A stretch of 64,000 nt of DNA from Apostichopus japonicus (lineage: Eukaryota; Echinodermata; Holothuroidea; Aspidochirotida; Stichopodidae), in contig NC_092567.1 in assembly GCF_037975245.1 (NCBI RefSeq), positions 21,920,376 to 21,984,375 of the forward strand. The letters run 5' to 3'. The notes beneath the pieces are model-generated. The model saw nothing but the letters and a program-made list of their open reading frames with translations, ran no database searches and had not been told where the DNA came from. Of the stretch, positions 10,764-25,044 are shown piece after piece. Both the position numbers and the translations under genes were made by a program. How positions within the stretch are numbered: the first letter of the stretch is position 1; each line of letters opens with the position of its first letter.

Positions 10764-13700
10764 AATTCCCCCAAATCAGTTACTGTTAAACAGTAGGCTA
10801 CAGTACACCAAATCACATCAGACATGTTTTCAAGCCTGTACTGTATGAGGACTTTGGAGTACATCAGCACTACTAACATTCTCCCCAAACCTTGAAATAG
10901 ATGGGAAATGATATGGAAAGTTTGCTTTTAGGGGGTGACAGGAAAACTGTTCTGGATGTTAGAGAAGCAAAAATAACATGATCACCAATCACCATAATAT
11001 AACAAAGTGAAGAAATTTGTTGGATGAAAAGAGTCCACAAATATCTTTGTCGTAGTTGGGAATAGGGGATTTTCCAGTCAAGTAAGTTAGGTTAAATAGG
11101 AAAGTGCAGATGGAGAGTGGGGACAGGTAAGAGAGGAACACACTAAACTGACCATTCAGACTTTTAATTTACAAAGTTACTGTAGGAGAAGGTTAATTAA
11201 TTTTGTCCAAGATAGAAGGGAATAAATAGTGGAATGTATGATCCACAGAAATTTGTGGTTATATCTCAAATTTCCATGAAAGACCCTATAGGAAATTTGC
11301 CTACGCCCTTTAGGAACAGAAAAAACCTGACAATTTAGATTTTAGGTGCAATATGTCAGTAAATCATGAACAGATTTTAATTTAGACAGTCTTATAAAAA
11401 CACAGAGGAATTAAAGGAGGCAAACTTGCTGTCATATTTTCCTGTCTGGAGGGCTTTCTCTACCAATCGTGATTTTAAGAAAACGAAGGAGGTGGGTTTG
11501 GTGGATGTGGGTGCACTTCAAGGTGTCATGCCACAACTATGCATACCCTCTGGCTTGTCATGTTTTAGGGGTACATCGAATTGTCTTTCAACCAATTCGT
11601 AAACTTATAGATCCGCTATGCACATAGTCATCTGAAATGGACACTGTTCAAACCATGTAATTCACTTCAAAATTGATGAAATCTAAATATTTGAGGAAGA
11701 TGACAACATAAAAGATTGTTACCACATGCAAACTTTCAATTTTATTATGAAAATTTAATCTGGTAAACATACTGTAGTTTGCAACACTAGCTCCATCATC
11801 ATTCTAGCAGGAATTATTAAAATTAGGCATAAACTACACGGTGATCTATTGCACAAAGAAAAAGTTCCACTAAACTTTGACCTTTTTTAACATTAACACC
11901 TTCCTTTGCGCACAAAAGTTGTTTTTTAAGTCTGGCTGTTTTAATTTACCTTCCCATAAGGGAAGATAGTCAGCTGTTTGAAACCACTTGCAGTAAACCA
12001 GATCAATTTTAAAATATTTTGTGGCTTGGGTTAAATAATATCATAAAGTTATAATCCAGTGCTTATATATTAGGACTTAACAACTTGTCATCACAAGCAA
12101 GCATGTCACCACTTGGTTGTGACAGTAGACTTCCTGCTATTCTAATATAACCCACTGACCGATCCATCCATCCCCCACCCCCCCCATAATCCCCACCCCC
12201 ATAATTTCCCACCCCTCAAAAAACAAGGGATTTAAATTAAAAATATTAAGTCTACCATTAATGGGAAAAGTAAGAAAATGTCAATTTAAATACAGTTTCT
12301 CACACTTTAAATGTGGATTTTTGATATAATTCTGAAGCCTTGCCAATACTAAAGGATGCACTGTTTCGTCCACAGGTCACAGGAATGATCGACTGACTCA
12401 TAGACCAGTGTATAATTAATTACTGTGGGAAGATTTTGTTATCGGTAAACTCAGCCAAGTTTTAACGCAGTACGTGGTACAGTGCGAGCTGTCTTTCAAT
12501 CATTCGCTTGCACAGGGATGAGCCTGGGGTAAAAAAAAATCACAGAACTTTGCAAAAAATGCGGTATAGGCTCCAGTTTGCATATGCTACAATGTGTTAG
12601 GATAATAGTTTTTGTCCCCGAGGTAGAAAAGAAATCACGGATATTCCGCGAATTCGCGGAAGAAGCTCATGCCTGCTTGCACTGAAAAAAAAGTTTTCTG
12701 AAATCCGAATGTAACCAAATGCTTCACTTTTCTCTCTATGTTGGTTATATAGAGCAGTTCGCAATTCATGTCAACTCCAGCGGTATAGTTCTATTTTTAA
12801 AGTGTGCATTCACATCTTCGTGTAGGTCTCTGTTTATTGAGACCACAAACGAAGTTGTAGAGTTGCGTGCGAATCACCGTATCTGTTTGCTTTTTACTAC
12901 TCTCCCATTGTACTTTATAATCAATGAACGCTTAGAAAAAAGAAAAAAAAAGTGTAGTAAGAAAAATTTTGTACAGGTTGTTGGCTTTTAACAATGCTTT
13001 CAGGAGTATCAATGGGCTTATTGGATCGGCTTTTTCGAATCTCTTTTCTTCTTCTATCTTTCAAAGCTTCGCGATGGATTCTCATTCAATAATTGTTAAT
13101 ACTATATTCTCTTTTTAATATTGGTGACGGCACATAACGACCGACGAAACCTGACCTGTTGTAACGAGGCTCTTTTTGTTCCCGAGACCGTCTATTGTTA
13201 CGGAAAAGTTGTCAGAGAGCCGCCTGAGTTTTACTCTATCAGAACAAACAGATCTACGCAAATTGAGACGTGTAAAGAAAAAACCCTCCAGGTGACAGTA
13301 AACCAAAAAAAGAAGTTTACTAAGAACAATATAGAAACACGGTCTAATATAGTATAATGGATAAAAAGTTACCTTTCCCACACAATCAAAATTTTCAAAA
13401 GGTTTGATTGATTAGTGGAACAATTTCTTTCGTTTTTTATTTATATACTGTACATGTATATCGGTGAGTGGTGACAATGTAGCAGAAGGGACTTAACCAC
13501 AAGTTCATGTCTAAATTTAAACAAGGGGCGTGTCCACTAACAGTACAAATATAAGGCAAACTACCCTTTCAAGGAGGGGGGTTGGGAGCAAGGGATGAGG
13601 AGGAAGTATGTTTGACAACAATTTTGCCTCCCCAAATGTTTTACAATTTCTTATATTGAAAACTCATATTCAAACTTTAAAAGTTATTTCACACTTGCCA

Positions 13701-16700
13701 CCACTTAACAATATTTCGATCGTCAAACTATGTAGTACGTAGTACGTACAGAGGCATATAAACACCCTGCAATGTCTGTACATAATTTGGAGGGTCAGAA
13801 CTTCCCAGGCTTCTGAAGTTTGCTTAAATTCCTTGCTTGCATGTCTCCTCATAACTAATGCACTTTTGCTCGAAAAGGAACTTCTGAAAACTTTTATCAA
13901 TTTTTAGCCCGCTAAACTTCCAACCAATTACACAGATATAAGTCTTAAATAAAGTCCCTTTCAAACTATAAGTCTGATGTAAGGTAACACCATATATAAA
14001 CATACACGTATGTACTGTTTATGTAATCAAATTTATACAAAAATTATAATAACAATGAATTTATCCTCATTTCAACATTTTGCCAAAACTTTTGCAAAAA
14101 TCATGTATTTCTAACAAAACAGAATTGAACCCAAAAGATCAAAGATACAATCTTGAGTAATTATCTTACTCTTCCTGAGCCAGCAAAACAAGTTTGTTCT
14201 ACATATTGTTAAAGTACTGTTATAATATGAGGTTCTTTAACCGCACATCTTTTTTACATTTTGCTCGAAGTTCTAAATCAACTTACGATAAACTAAACAA
14301 AGCTACAGCATACATTGTCCTTTCATAAAACTGTATATTGTCCTTCCGCACAATACCCACACAGACAAGATATGAAACTGCAGGGCTCAAAATTATCAGA
14401 TGAAAGGGAACAGAGTTGTGATTTCCAAAACACACCACCACCTCACAAGGTACATGTCACAGGAGGAGTGAAAAGGCAGGAAGTTAGTAAACCGAGCTTA
14501 TTTTTCACTCTTGTTTGTTTCTGCTTGAGTCTGAGGATCAAAGGAGTCTTAGTCAGATGTAGCACACGAACCTTGACCTTTGATGAAGTTCAACAATTTC
14601 ATCAATCAAAAGTGCTGTATGGAAGAAGTGTACTTTAATCGTAATGAGAAAGTACTGGAAGTTTGTATCTTGGCTGGCCATCTGTAGCACCAACTCCACT
14701 TGTGTGGAACAGCTAGTTCCGTAAACAGCTAGAAATATTCACGGGAGACCGTCGATCGGGTAAGATCCTACTTAATGTAGGATTTTGTCATGAATGATTA
14801 CAATTCTGAATAAAATGGTTTCAGTTTTCAAAATGTTTTCATAAGAATACAACTATTTCCTTTTTTCTATTTTTGGTAAAATGCCAATGAACGACAGATC
14901 TATTCAACAGCACAAACCTTATAACCCTGAACTAAAAAATTTGGAATGTTATGCACTGATAATATTATAGCCGCCATAACAACTGTATTTATTGTCATCT
15001 GATAAATATAGTCCAAGATTATTAAACACACACCCCTTTTCTGTTCCTCTCCTTCCCTCCCTCCTCCACCCATGCAACGATCAGACTCTTCTGAGGTCAA
15101 TTTGGCCGATGGAATTATATTTAGGGGTAGGGATAGGGGGTTAGGATGGGTTTGGGAAAAGATCAGAAAGTTAACATACAGTTGCTATATTGTATTTTAT
15201 GCACAATGTGCAAAGTGTTATGTAGAAACACTTTACTGCCAGTAATTGCAAAGAACTGCTTCAGGAGAAGTGAATTTTGCATCAAGTTTGAATGACCAGC
15301 AAGAAATTGAGCTGTGATGATGCCTGGCTTCTTGACTTTTGTTCCAAGGCACTGTGATTTCTAACTAGCATCCCCTTCCCCCCCCCCCACTCTCCCATCC
15401 CTCACCAGCAATAATGACATAGCTAACATGGCCCACAGCCATTAAAATATGCCTGGACCACTAAATTACTTGAGGTGAGAGTACTGGACTTTCCTAATTC
15501 CAGAGGTCACTCACTGGCTGGAATCTGATCTAACCTATAATTGTTTGCTATCTGAGCCTAAATTCAAGAAGTAAGTTTTCTGCTGATTTACTCTACCCTA
15601 CTTCTCTGATCAGTGGTATAGTGCCATCAATGTAACTCCTCACATGTAAGCCATTACAATTCAATTTGACTTAGTCCCTTGAGCAACTATACTCTCAGGC
15701 TAAACAGGAGGTCATATCCAACTGAAATCTTTTTTCTTTTCAATATTTTTTTCTCCACCAAAATCGTACAGTATTCCTTTGACAAATTATGATTCTCTGG
15801 GACAACTTGAAACAATTACTATTAATTTTCAGAACTGTAATGTAAACACTTAGAGGTCAATGTCCCATGCTAGGATCAAAATTGATCAAACATATAAAGA
15901 AAGGAAAGGGGAATTTGCGGTACCACCACTTTCGGTATATCGGTAAGTTTGATGTGCAATTTTATTAAATTCATTTGAGGTTAGTTACCCGTAGGTAAGA
16001 GAATTGGCTATTATTATAGTATGAGGGGATGGGGGAATATATATTAATCATGAAACAACTAGGAATGATACATAATTTTGTGACTTGGGAGGATTAATAA
16101 GCAAAGAAACTAGAAACACAAAATGCCAAAATTTTCAGGAAAGTGGCATGACAAACTATTCTTGATTCAAACTGTCACTTCAATTTATCAAATTTTCAAA
16201 ACACAAGAAGCTTCAAGTAGAATCTTATAGTTTGATGAGATCAGCATTGGCTAGATTTCACACTCTCCAATTAACAGGGTTTTCATTGGGGGGGGGGGGG
16301 TGGGGGAGAGGGAGTTGGAGGTACAGGATAGGAGGAAGGGAGACACCTTGCTGAAGTTGATAAGATTTACTGACTCTGGCTTAAAAGACTTTGTAAACTA
16401 CTGCAGTTACTGTATAGTACATACATGTTCAACACTTATTTCAAATATTTTGACAAAACATTTATATCACAAAACTTACACAAGCCCAAAATGGAATGTT
16501 AAACAATTCTCAGCAGAAAAGTCCACTCAGTTTGTATTGACTCAGAACATGATGATGAAGAACATGTTCACAAACTCATGCATCATTTGTGACACATGCA
16601 TGAGACATGACCCTACATGAATGTAACTCTTCATCAAGTCTTCAAGTTGGGAACTTAAAGAAGAGGTTTTTTTAAATGATATTGTAAAATACTTAGAGCA

Positions 16701-17827
16701 GGTTTTCAATATTAATACTGCATTGTGCATCCATTACTATTCAGTTCAAATGACTTCGTGCTCTACAAATCGTGAGGAAAATCTTGTCGTGTAAATGCAC
16801 CTTTAAATATATTAAGTTTCCCAACTTGGATTTACACATGTTTAATTGCTTTTAGAGCAAGCGGAAACTGTAGGTAGTCCACAATATGGACAAGCAGTGA
16901 CTATTACCCCAAAATATGTCTTTAATTGTCACTAATTAGATCATCACTGAACTTTCATCTTTAATGAACCATTTGCAGACTTTTTTTTTAAATCACTAAA
17001 AATGATAATTTGTGCATCTCAAAACAAGGTTTATTCAATGAAGGGAGACATGTTACAAGCCTACATGTCCTTGTAGATAAATTTATTAATATTTGTTAAA
17101 GAAGACTTTTGGCTCATCTATGCATTTTGTTATAAATGGTCTTCTTTGTAGGAATACAATTTTTTTAACAAACTCTCCCCCTCGGTGAGATCTTTATCCA
17201 TATATATACTGTATGTGTCAATAGCCACTGCATGGACACTACAGATTATTGTATGCATTCAGCTTGTGCTACCACTGTGCAGAGACTTAACCAACCATAA
17301 CAAAATGCAGCTCCACACAGTTTATGCCTTGAGCAGATCACGGTTTATGTAAGGTCAGGGTGTTGCTCTAAGAGCCCGGGTAGCTCTAGGATTAACTTAA
17401 CAAAAAAATCTCTAGATGCTGGCCACACAAAAGATTAATCCCCTCACCATGAGGGGGAACTGGTTTTAATACCTATTTACAGTATACTTGAACCAACAAA
17501 GTTGTTTGTTGCAAGGCCCAGCTAGTAAAGTTAGGCAAGAAATAAATTGCAGATGTAATACCAGATAAATTGTGTACTACAGATTTACATTTACTCTGAA
17601 CTTGACAAAACCACAAAGTTTGCTGATCCTGTTTATTACTATTTGAAAGACAAACACCCACATGAACAATTGATGTAACCAGTTCAAATAGCTTTTCCAG
17701 ATGCTTCATTGTGAGAGACAGATACGATCCTTAACAAAGGAACTAAGAAGGATCTTTATTCAACCATTCAAATTATACGTGTAACTTTTCATGTTAAAGG
17801 ATACCACTGAACAACACCATTGTTGTA

Positions 17828-17932
17828 AAACTTTCAGCCATAAGTTCAAAAACCTTAAATAAAAAGCTTTCAGCAAAAAGTTGGAAACCCTTAAATAAAA
17901 AACTTCAGCAAAAAGTTCAAAAACCTTAACAT
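17828..17932. repeat. Three tandem copies of a 36-bp unit
   Basis: Units start near 17828, 17861 and 17897. They share TTCAGCAAAAAGTT followed by an AACCTTAAAT-type block. Divergence between units is modest. No function is visible. Confidence 0.7.
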
Positions 17933-19801
17933 AAAATAAAAGTAATTACTAAAGTATGCAATATATCAGAGCTTCTTCCACCCAGCTATATTTAGTCGGT
18001 AACAGTCATATGTACAGTAGATAGTCCTCTAAATTAATAGGTAAAATGATAGAGATTTGCACTCTTGCATGGAGTTTAAAGGAATAACTATGGGGCTAAG
18101 TGAATGATACACACAATAAAATCAATAAATATTTTGCCAAAAAGACATCAAATGCTTTAAAAACTATACTAATGAAACCAGAACATTGCTACACTTTTGT
18201 TCTTTTCTTTTTTTCCTAAATTATTTATAGTGCTTAGAATAATCTACATTTATACCCTAAACAACAATACATATTTTTTCTCTGAATCCAACATTCACAG
18301 AAAGGAAAAACTTTACCAATCTTGAAACCTGAAATATTCCGATTGGGCCGATTGCATCTGCAAGTATACAGTATATATGTTCAATCAACAGATCAGCGTC
18401 ATTTGCAAACTTTTCTCTCAAAATAGTTTGAATGTCTCTGTTAAATCACTTGTCGAATTCTCTACTCTCAGAGGACGTGTGAGGAAAGTGTCTGAATACA
18501 TCATGTCCTGTTCAATTTCCTCTCACTCGTTAAGAGATTTCACTGACCTCCTTTCTTTAAATTCTTTCTTTCTTTTTTGTCACAGGTGCAACGGAATAGC
18601 ACACATGATATGTAAAAGCCATAATATTTTCAAAATTAAATAAATTATATATCTCTCTCAATTTTGAAAGAGCAATGAGATTATATTAATTAGCTAGAAT
18701 ATGGTAATCAAAACATGAACAGCTGTGCTCATTACATTTTACACTTTTTTGCAGTACTCGAGAAATAATTTAGCAGTCATAATTTGAGCAGTGGGATCAA
18801 GGATGATGTAGTACGTTGTTTCTCGTAAAATACTGAAAATATTATGGTTCTATGTATGATAATAAAATTCTAGGTATATCTTTGGATTTGTGTATACATT
18901 TGATCATTTTGCATACTATCTATATATTTCTAATTATCAAATTATTCCACAAACTGGAAGTGTCCTCATAACTAGGCTAAAACATAGCAACTTGTACCAT
19001 AGAGTTCAATCTATCTAGATATCGACTTAACATGATAAAGTACTTAAAATCAGTCTTGAAGTTGATTCACTTGGATCCCAGCGAGAGAAAAAAAATCAAC
19101 ATAAGGACTGACAGTTATTATTGCAGGCTGCTATAACACTTCGGAACTATTCCCCAGTTTAAAGGCACACATATTTCAGACTACTAACGTCTTGATTGCT
19201 ACTCTAATGGAGCAAGAACATATTATCACACGATTAAAATGTATACACTTGAATTTGATACAATTATATCAATTTTGGGAATGGTTGCCTTAATCGTCCT
19301 CTTTTCCAATGTTTTACATATCCATTGCAAAATACCGGCAATGAAACAAACCTTGGGTAGGCAGCACATCACATGCATAGTTTGGACCAAATAAGGATTT
19401 ATAGATCGCTATAGCCTAAGGTGAGCCACAATGGTCTTTATTTACAACTGCTACGTATACCAGTGATACTAGTAATAGAATAACATTAATAATAATAAGT
19501 GGCCTACTGCATCGTTCACGAGTTGGCTTCCATGGAAAAGTTTGGGGCACCACGAAACTAAGAAAACTTTCTTCTTAATATCAATATGGCTCCACTCTCA
19601 AGTACCTAAATGTCACGAAAAGAATACACGAATAGTACTAGTCATACATAACAACGAATGTCCTACAACATCAAACCCCCGTTGTGATAACTAATACTAC
19701 GCCTAACTTTGTTACAGGGGACCTAACAAGGCTCTCCGGCAAGGTAACATTTTGTGAAAAGGGAAAATCTCACGAAACTTGGAATCGAGTATTCTACTTA
19801 C

Positions 19802-19847
19802 CGAAGACGGCGGAGAAAACTGCTAACCGTATGTAAATGTTCCTCAT
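19802..19847 (-). CDS. First coding exon of gene B: signal peptide
   Basis: ATG at 19847 on the minus strand reads MRNIYIRLAVFSAVF and ends one base into the next codon at a consensus donor, TTCG|GTAAGT. A short basic start followed by a hydrophobic run is a typical secretory signal sequence. A TATA-like element lies about 140 bp upstream. The rest of the protein is not identified; the terminal exon at 4671-4811 is the best candidate for its other end. Seen: start, hydrophobic segment, donor. Inferred: secretion. Confidence 0.55.
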
Positions 19848-19864
19848 GATCCTCGTAAAAACAT
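19844..19864 (-). promoter_or_regulatory. Short upstream ORF overlapping the gene B start
   Basis: An upstream ATG at 19864 opens a six-codon frame (MFLRGS). Its TGA overlaps the main start codon in an ATGA arrangement. This layout can couple termination to reinitiation at the main ATG. A functional effect is inference. Confidence 0.35.
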
Positions 19865-19982
19865 CCTGGTTTCGAGTTGTAAAAAAAGATCCGTGGTTTT
19901 TCGGCCACTGAGTTTTTGAATGAGTTGTTACTAAGTTAGTGTAGGCTCGATATGCGGTGTCTATGTGTGTACTTTTGTGTTG

Positions 19983-19990
19983 TTTATAAA
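19983..19990 (-). promoter_or_regulatory. Possible TATA box of gene B
   Basis: TTTATAAA lies about 140 bp upstream of the signal-peptide ATG. The transcript start would be near 19955, giving a leader of about 110 nt. It is palindromic, so the strand is assigned only from the gene next to it. Confidence 0.3.
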
Positions 19991-22900
19991 AGGTGCATGC
20001 GATGTGGTCCTACTCCTTCGCCTTGTGAGCAGCTGTCAGCTGTCAAGTGCCTTATGAATAAACATATCAGAGAAAAAAATGAATAACCATTAGTAGTGAA
20101 CCAATCAGATAGGAGTTTCAAAACTTTTTACACACTTTCGAATAAACACTTTCTACCGTATCGTTTCTGGCCAAATAGCGAAGTCAAATTGTGAAAAGAA
20201 GTCGTAGAACAAATAAACAAAATGACAGGCATTGCGGCTATGGTTTCTTTGATGTATATCTCAAAGAGTCGAGAGGCCAGTGTCAGAGAAAACAATTTCA
20301 TGGCATATATTCACCAGTGGGAAAGATATATGTGGTATGGTTTACAGTACATTGCAAATAATATCTTAGCTTGGAGGTTGTACACCGTTGCAAAAATGTG
20401 TTTAAAGTTGCACTGACGAAAAAAAATGAAGGAATAAAAAATATCACAAAATAAACTTGTGGTGTATAAAGCATGTTTTGGATAATGATATGGAAAGTTT
20501 CAGAAGAAGTATGCATATGCATTTTCACATATGACATGATCTAAAAGCTGGGAAAATACCATGGTATGTTATAACGATGGTTTTGTAGATCAAGCTTGTA
20601 TTTCTTCTTTACTCGTCAGAATTCCGAAGAAAAGTTAGTTCCAGACTCATCAGTTTACTTAATGCGATATAGGCCTACCAACTGGCTCTTTTACCGCATA
20701 CACCAGTTTCGTTATGTTATCTTTCCAACAAATTGTCATGTTAGCTCGTCTTCTATGATCCAAATATATTTGTACATGTATATGTGTCCTCCACCCCCCT
20801 TCTTTCAAAATTTGCAAACCACAAAGCCAACCTGCCCATTCTCGACCTGGGGGAGGTGATAGGGATAAATTATGCTAAGTATTGATTTATGGAATATTTT
20901 AAAGATCTCACTACCTCTGATATTTTCAGTTTGGCTCAGTTGGGGAATGGCAAAGTGGTACATTTTTGTACCCATTATAGTATCGTGGATATAAGGATCA
21001 TCAACGTTGGTCCACCTTAATATAAAAAAACCTGCACATTTTAAGAATACTCATCTAAAGGCTCTGCTCCCCGACACCCCCCCCCCCCTCCCCCGCCCGA
21101 AATAATGGTTACGTTGCTGCATTCAAAAAAACTCAGTTTTTTAAAATTTCTCTTGAGTGCTGATTTTCTTGTTTCCTTCCTCTACCACTCCACACTATTT
21201 CAATTCCTTCCTTCACCTCTTTTCTGGTTGCGCTGTTTACTAACAGAACGCTAAATCGAAGGTTTGTGCATAAAAGAGTGCGTAATGAACCTCAGCCAAT
21301 GAGCATGGAAAGTGGTGGCGCTATTCAAGTTCCCTTAAATTTACCGACAGCAACTTCAGCGTTAAGGCATCGTGCGCCGGTTGCTATTGTATACAATTAC
21401 TCTATTGAATACAGCTGTATGCTTATCCTATACAGTTTGGGTTTACAACTTTACGTATTTCTTTCGATGGAAAGTTAAACACTACATGCCTCCCTCCCCA
21501 ATTGAAGTAAATTTTGGATTTTAAGGCACGCTTCATAGCTTTTCACGCCAAACTTTTTGGGGCTAATATGCAGCCACCTATTACATTTGTGTGTTGGGAG
21601 AGGAAGACGAGGCGGGAGTGGCTAGGGGAGGGGGTGGGGAGGGGTGGAGGTGAAGTGATACACACCTCTTTTAAAGGCTCGCAGTAAACTTTGAGATACA
21701 TGAACTGCTATGTGCTAACAGCTCCTGTCCAAAATTTTCGAGGTAAAATCTCCCCCCCCCCCAAAAAAAAACAATGTTGGTAAAGCCCTCTCCTGTGGCC
21801 AAGCTTCTGCTTACATCTATGACTGTGTTCGCAGTATTTGCTTAATGTATCAGAAAGTCAAAAGTTTGTGAGTTCCTCTTTTCTTGTTTGCACCACAAGG
21901 AATTCTTTCCTTTCGTCTTCTTGCTTTGAAAAACAACAGTTACTTCACATAGGTTAATTTTTTTTTTTTTACAATTATCTGTATTGCAATGAAAGAGAAA
22001 CAAAGATATAATATAGATGGTTTTAATGTCATTTTAATAGTGCATGATACATCTGGAGCAAATTGCAGTGCTAGACACAATGATTCCACCATACCTATAC
22101 ATGTGCATACAGTAATCACATACCCAAGTTGTACCAGTAACTTAATAATACCACACAGACTTTTTTTCTTTCTTCAAATTTGAGTAGTTGAATAATTGCA
22201 TTACTTCAAGTTTTAAGAACATTTATGATAGGAAAATGAAACCCTAATACTTAATGATTTCTATTCAACCATTTCTGATCTTGAAGGACATATCCTAAAT
22301 ATGGAAGTTTGAAATCTGTGACGCAATTTTTTCTCAGTAACGATGTGAGTTGCATTTAAAGGGATCCATTAAAAATGACATTCACCACGTTAGGCAGAAC
22401 GTTAGGTATACAAATGTACTAATAACACAGCTGGACTGCTTTGTTGGTTCCAAGAGGGGAGGGGATGGTGGGTGGGGGAGGGAGGGTGCCCGAGTGCTCT
22501 CTTCTAAGAATTAGCTGTAAATCAAATTGTGTTCAAACCAAGTTACATACAAAAAAGAACAATTTAGCATACGTTTCACTCTTGGGGATTCACTTACATT
22601 ATTTTACTCATGTTTCTCTCATGAACTGCAATGATGTCATTAATAGCAGGGAAAGATCCGCAAGAGGTACAATGGTGTCTCTCTTCTAAATATCGTTTTG
22701 GCAATAAAGAGTAGCGAGCAAACATCATTTTGCTCGAAACAAACATACATAGCCGAAATATTTGAAGGATTCATGTTTGGGGTATTCCTTACTATTTTCT
22801 GATGATTTCTTAATATGCATCCCGATTAAGTTGTGCTTTATTTCCTCGATTTACTGATATTTGTCCTCTGGTACACCCTTTTCCTAGAGAACCCTGGATC

Positions 22901-24681
22901 TGTCAGGCGTTAATATAAATTTAGTTGCTTTGCTAAACTTAAACTGGTAGGTTCTACCATACCGTCGTTTCTCTGTGGATGTGTGCAAACTCTTCAAAGC
23001 AAGAAAACAAATAAGGTCAATGTACCGAAGTGGTCCAATCCTTAGATTGGGATGGGCATTATAAAAGCTGTATGCTACCAGATCTGATGGTTCGGAAGGT
23101 CACTATATACAAATTTTAAAATTGTCTGAGAGCCGTACGATAACCGGCAAATTCGCAAGTCCATTCCAGTGGTGATTGTTAGCCCTTTTGGGTCTGGTAT
23201 TTTACATTTGTGACTCCCTGACCTTTGGGCCTACGTTCTGGCCCAGTTTCCCGGGCTCGAAATGGAAACATTACATAATTACATATATAGCATCTCAAGA
23301 TAGATGGATGTGACATTGGTGTTGACAACATTAACAACTTATTTGGATCTCTTTTCAAATGAATGAATAACAAATACGCAATTCCTATTTCTTAGATATG
23401 GTTTTAGAGATATTAAGTTCAAAATATATGTATGCCACCAATAACAATGTTCTTCTTTGGGATTTACTTAACGATTTAAGTCCAATATGGGAAATTATAG
23501 TTTCCTACAAATTAAATGACATATATTTTTGTTTCAATGATAATTCTTTGAAATTAATGTTGCACTTAATCACCATTCTTGGTACAACTTTGGTGGCTCA
23601 AAAAAAAAAAACATAACATGTGGAGTGGAATATGTCATCACCAGCTTGGGATAAAGTTAACAAAATGACATTTGAAATCATGAACAGATACATAAGTCTC
23701 ACATCAATTTGAAATAAAAATTCACACAAATTTTGCTAATTTACAAGATTATTTCTTTGGCTTTGACAAACATTTCTACTTCCCAAGAATCATCTGCTAC
23801 TAAAAATCTAATTTTTCTTCAATCTTGTTAGATTGGTTACTATCTCCAAATCATTTAGTTTGAAAACAGATCTATAAGACTGAGTTTTCAGTCTATCAGT
23901 TAAAGAATTTTCTTCTTCTTTTTCTATAAACATTTCCCTTACGCCAATAAATTTACTGTTTCTCTGTTCATTTTCTTTGAAAGCACTTTTGTTAGATAAG
24001 TTCTAAAGAAATTTAAATTAAAATTACTTTACCGAGTAAGAAAGAACGTTTTCCTCTTGTTATTTCAAGAATAATTATGCAAAATCCAAATTCCTCACAG
24101 TTGTGTTACACTGAAAACTGCCGGTATCTCAACATGCTCTTTACCAACAATACTGGAAATCAGCTAAATAAACAGATAAAGCCTTTCAATTCGTAATACA
24201 CCAGTGAAATTAAGCAAGAATAAGACGATCTTTGTCGAATTTAACTACAAAAAGCAAACTGGCTTTGAAACTTAAACAACAATCCTGAACTATATATATA
24301 CTGCTTTGTGTAACTTTCAAGTACACATAATTCAAAATCCATCAGTAAAATATGTTACAATAGTAATGTTGTTTGCTATGATCGGTATTACCTCCCCCCC
24401 CCATTCCCAACCCTAACGCTTACACCATGAGACACAGCAATGAAATCTTTAAACATTGGATAATAACAATACTTTGAAGTTTCTTTAGTTGAAAATAACT
24501 ATTTTTTTTTAACTACCTTAAAGAAAGTTTGATGAAATCATTCCATGATACTTGAACAGACTTGGTTAAAATTGAAATATTTCTAAGTTTTGAGTTAAGT
24601 AAGAAAATTTCCAAATTGTTCTTTTTATAAGAGAAAAGCGTGTAGTAAATTTGACAACGACATGACAGCAAAACAATTGAA
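19991..24681. other. Intergenic between gene B and AMBRA1
   Basis: AT-rich, with G/C homopolymer runs (C-run at 21076, C- and A-runs near 21752, T-run at 21959, C-run at 24392). No open frame here has splice, motif or family support. I see no RNA gene. Confidence 0.5.
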
Positions 24682-24687
24682 TTTATT
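24682..24687 (-). terminator. Possible AMBRA1 poly(A) signal
   Basis: AATAAA on the minus strand, about 620 bp beyond the AMBRA1 stop codon. It is the first canonical hexamer seen downstream on that strand. A variant signal nearer the stop cannot be ruled out. Confidence 0.35.
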
Positions 24688-25044
24688 ACTTTCAAGACCT
24701 TCCTACAGCTCCACCCCCCCCCCCTCCCAAAGAAAAAAAAAATAGAAAAAAAGGTTTAGAGTTAACTTTTGTCTGGTTCATACAATGTAAAGTTGTGTCT
24801 GCTTTTATCTCCTTCAAATCTTTTCACTTTGGCAAGAATTGTTTAGTCTTTATATCCCTACTTATATTTTTGTTTCGTTATCATATACAAACCTAGTTTT
24901 TTCTTTTTCCACATCAACTAGTCACTACCTTTGATAAACTGCATTGTTTTTCTAGTGTCCAGTTTTAGTGTGTCCAGTGTCTAGTTTTGTATTGCCATAT
25001 GAGAAATAAATTTAAACTTGAACTACTTCCAGGTCTCTGCAGAA

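Larger units (their letters stand above)
4812..19801. other. 15-kb stretch without a confident gene
   Basis: Probably mostly intron of gene B, or intergenic. Specific items are listed separately: a possible non-LTR 3' end (5130-5262), a weak candidate exon (6434-6500), a 451-bp inverted-repeat element (10313-10763) and a 36-bp triplicate (17828-17932). The rest is AT-rich unique-looking sequence with scattered homopolymers (A-run at 6358, T-run at 7986, C-runs at 9856 and 12172, G-run at 16288). Open frames up to about 155 codons occur, but none shows splice or family support. Confidence 0.45.
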
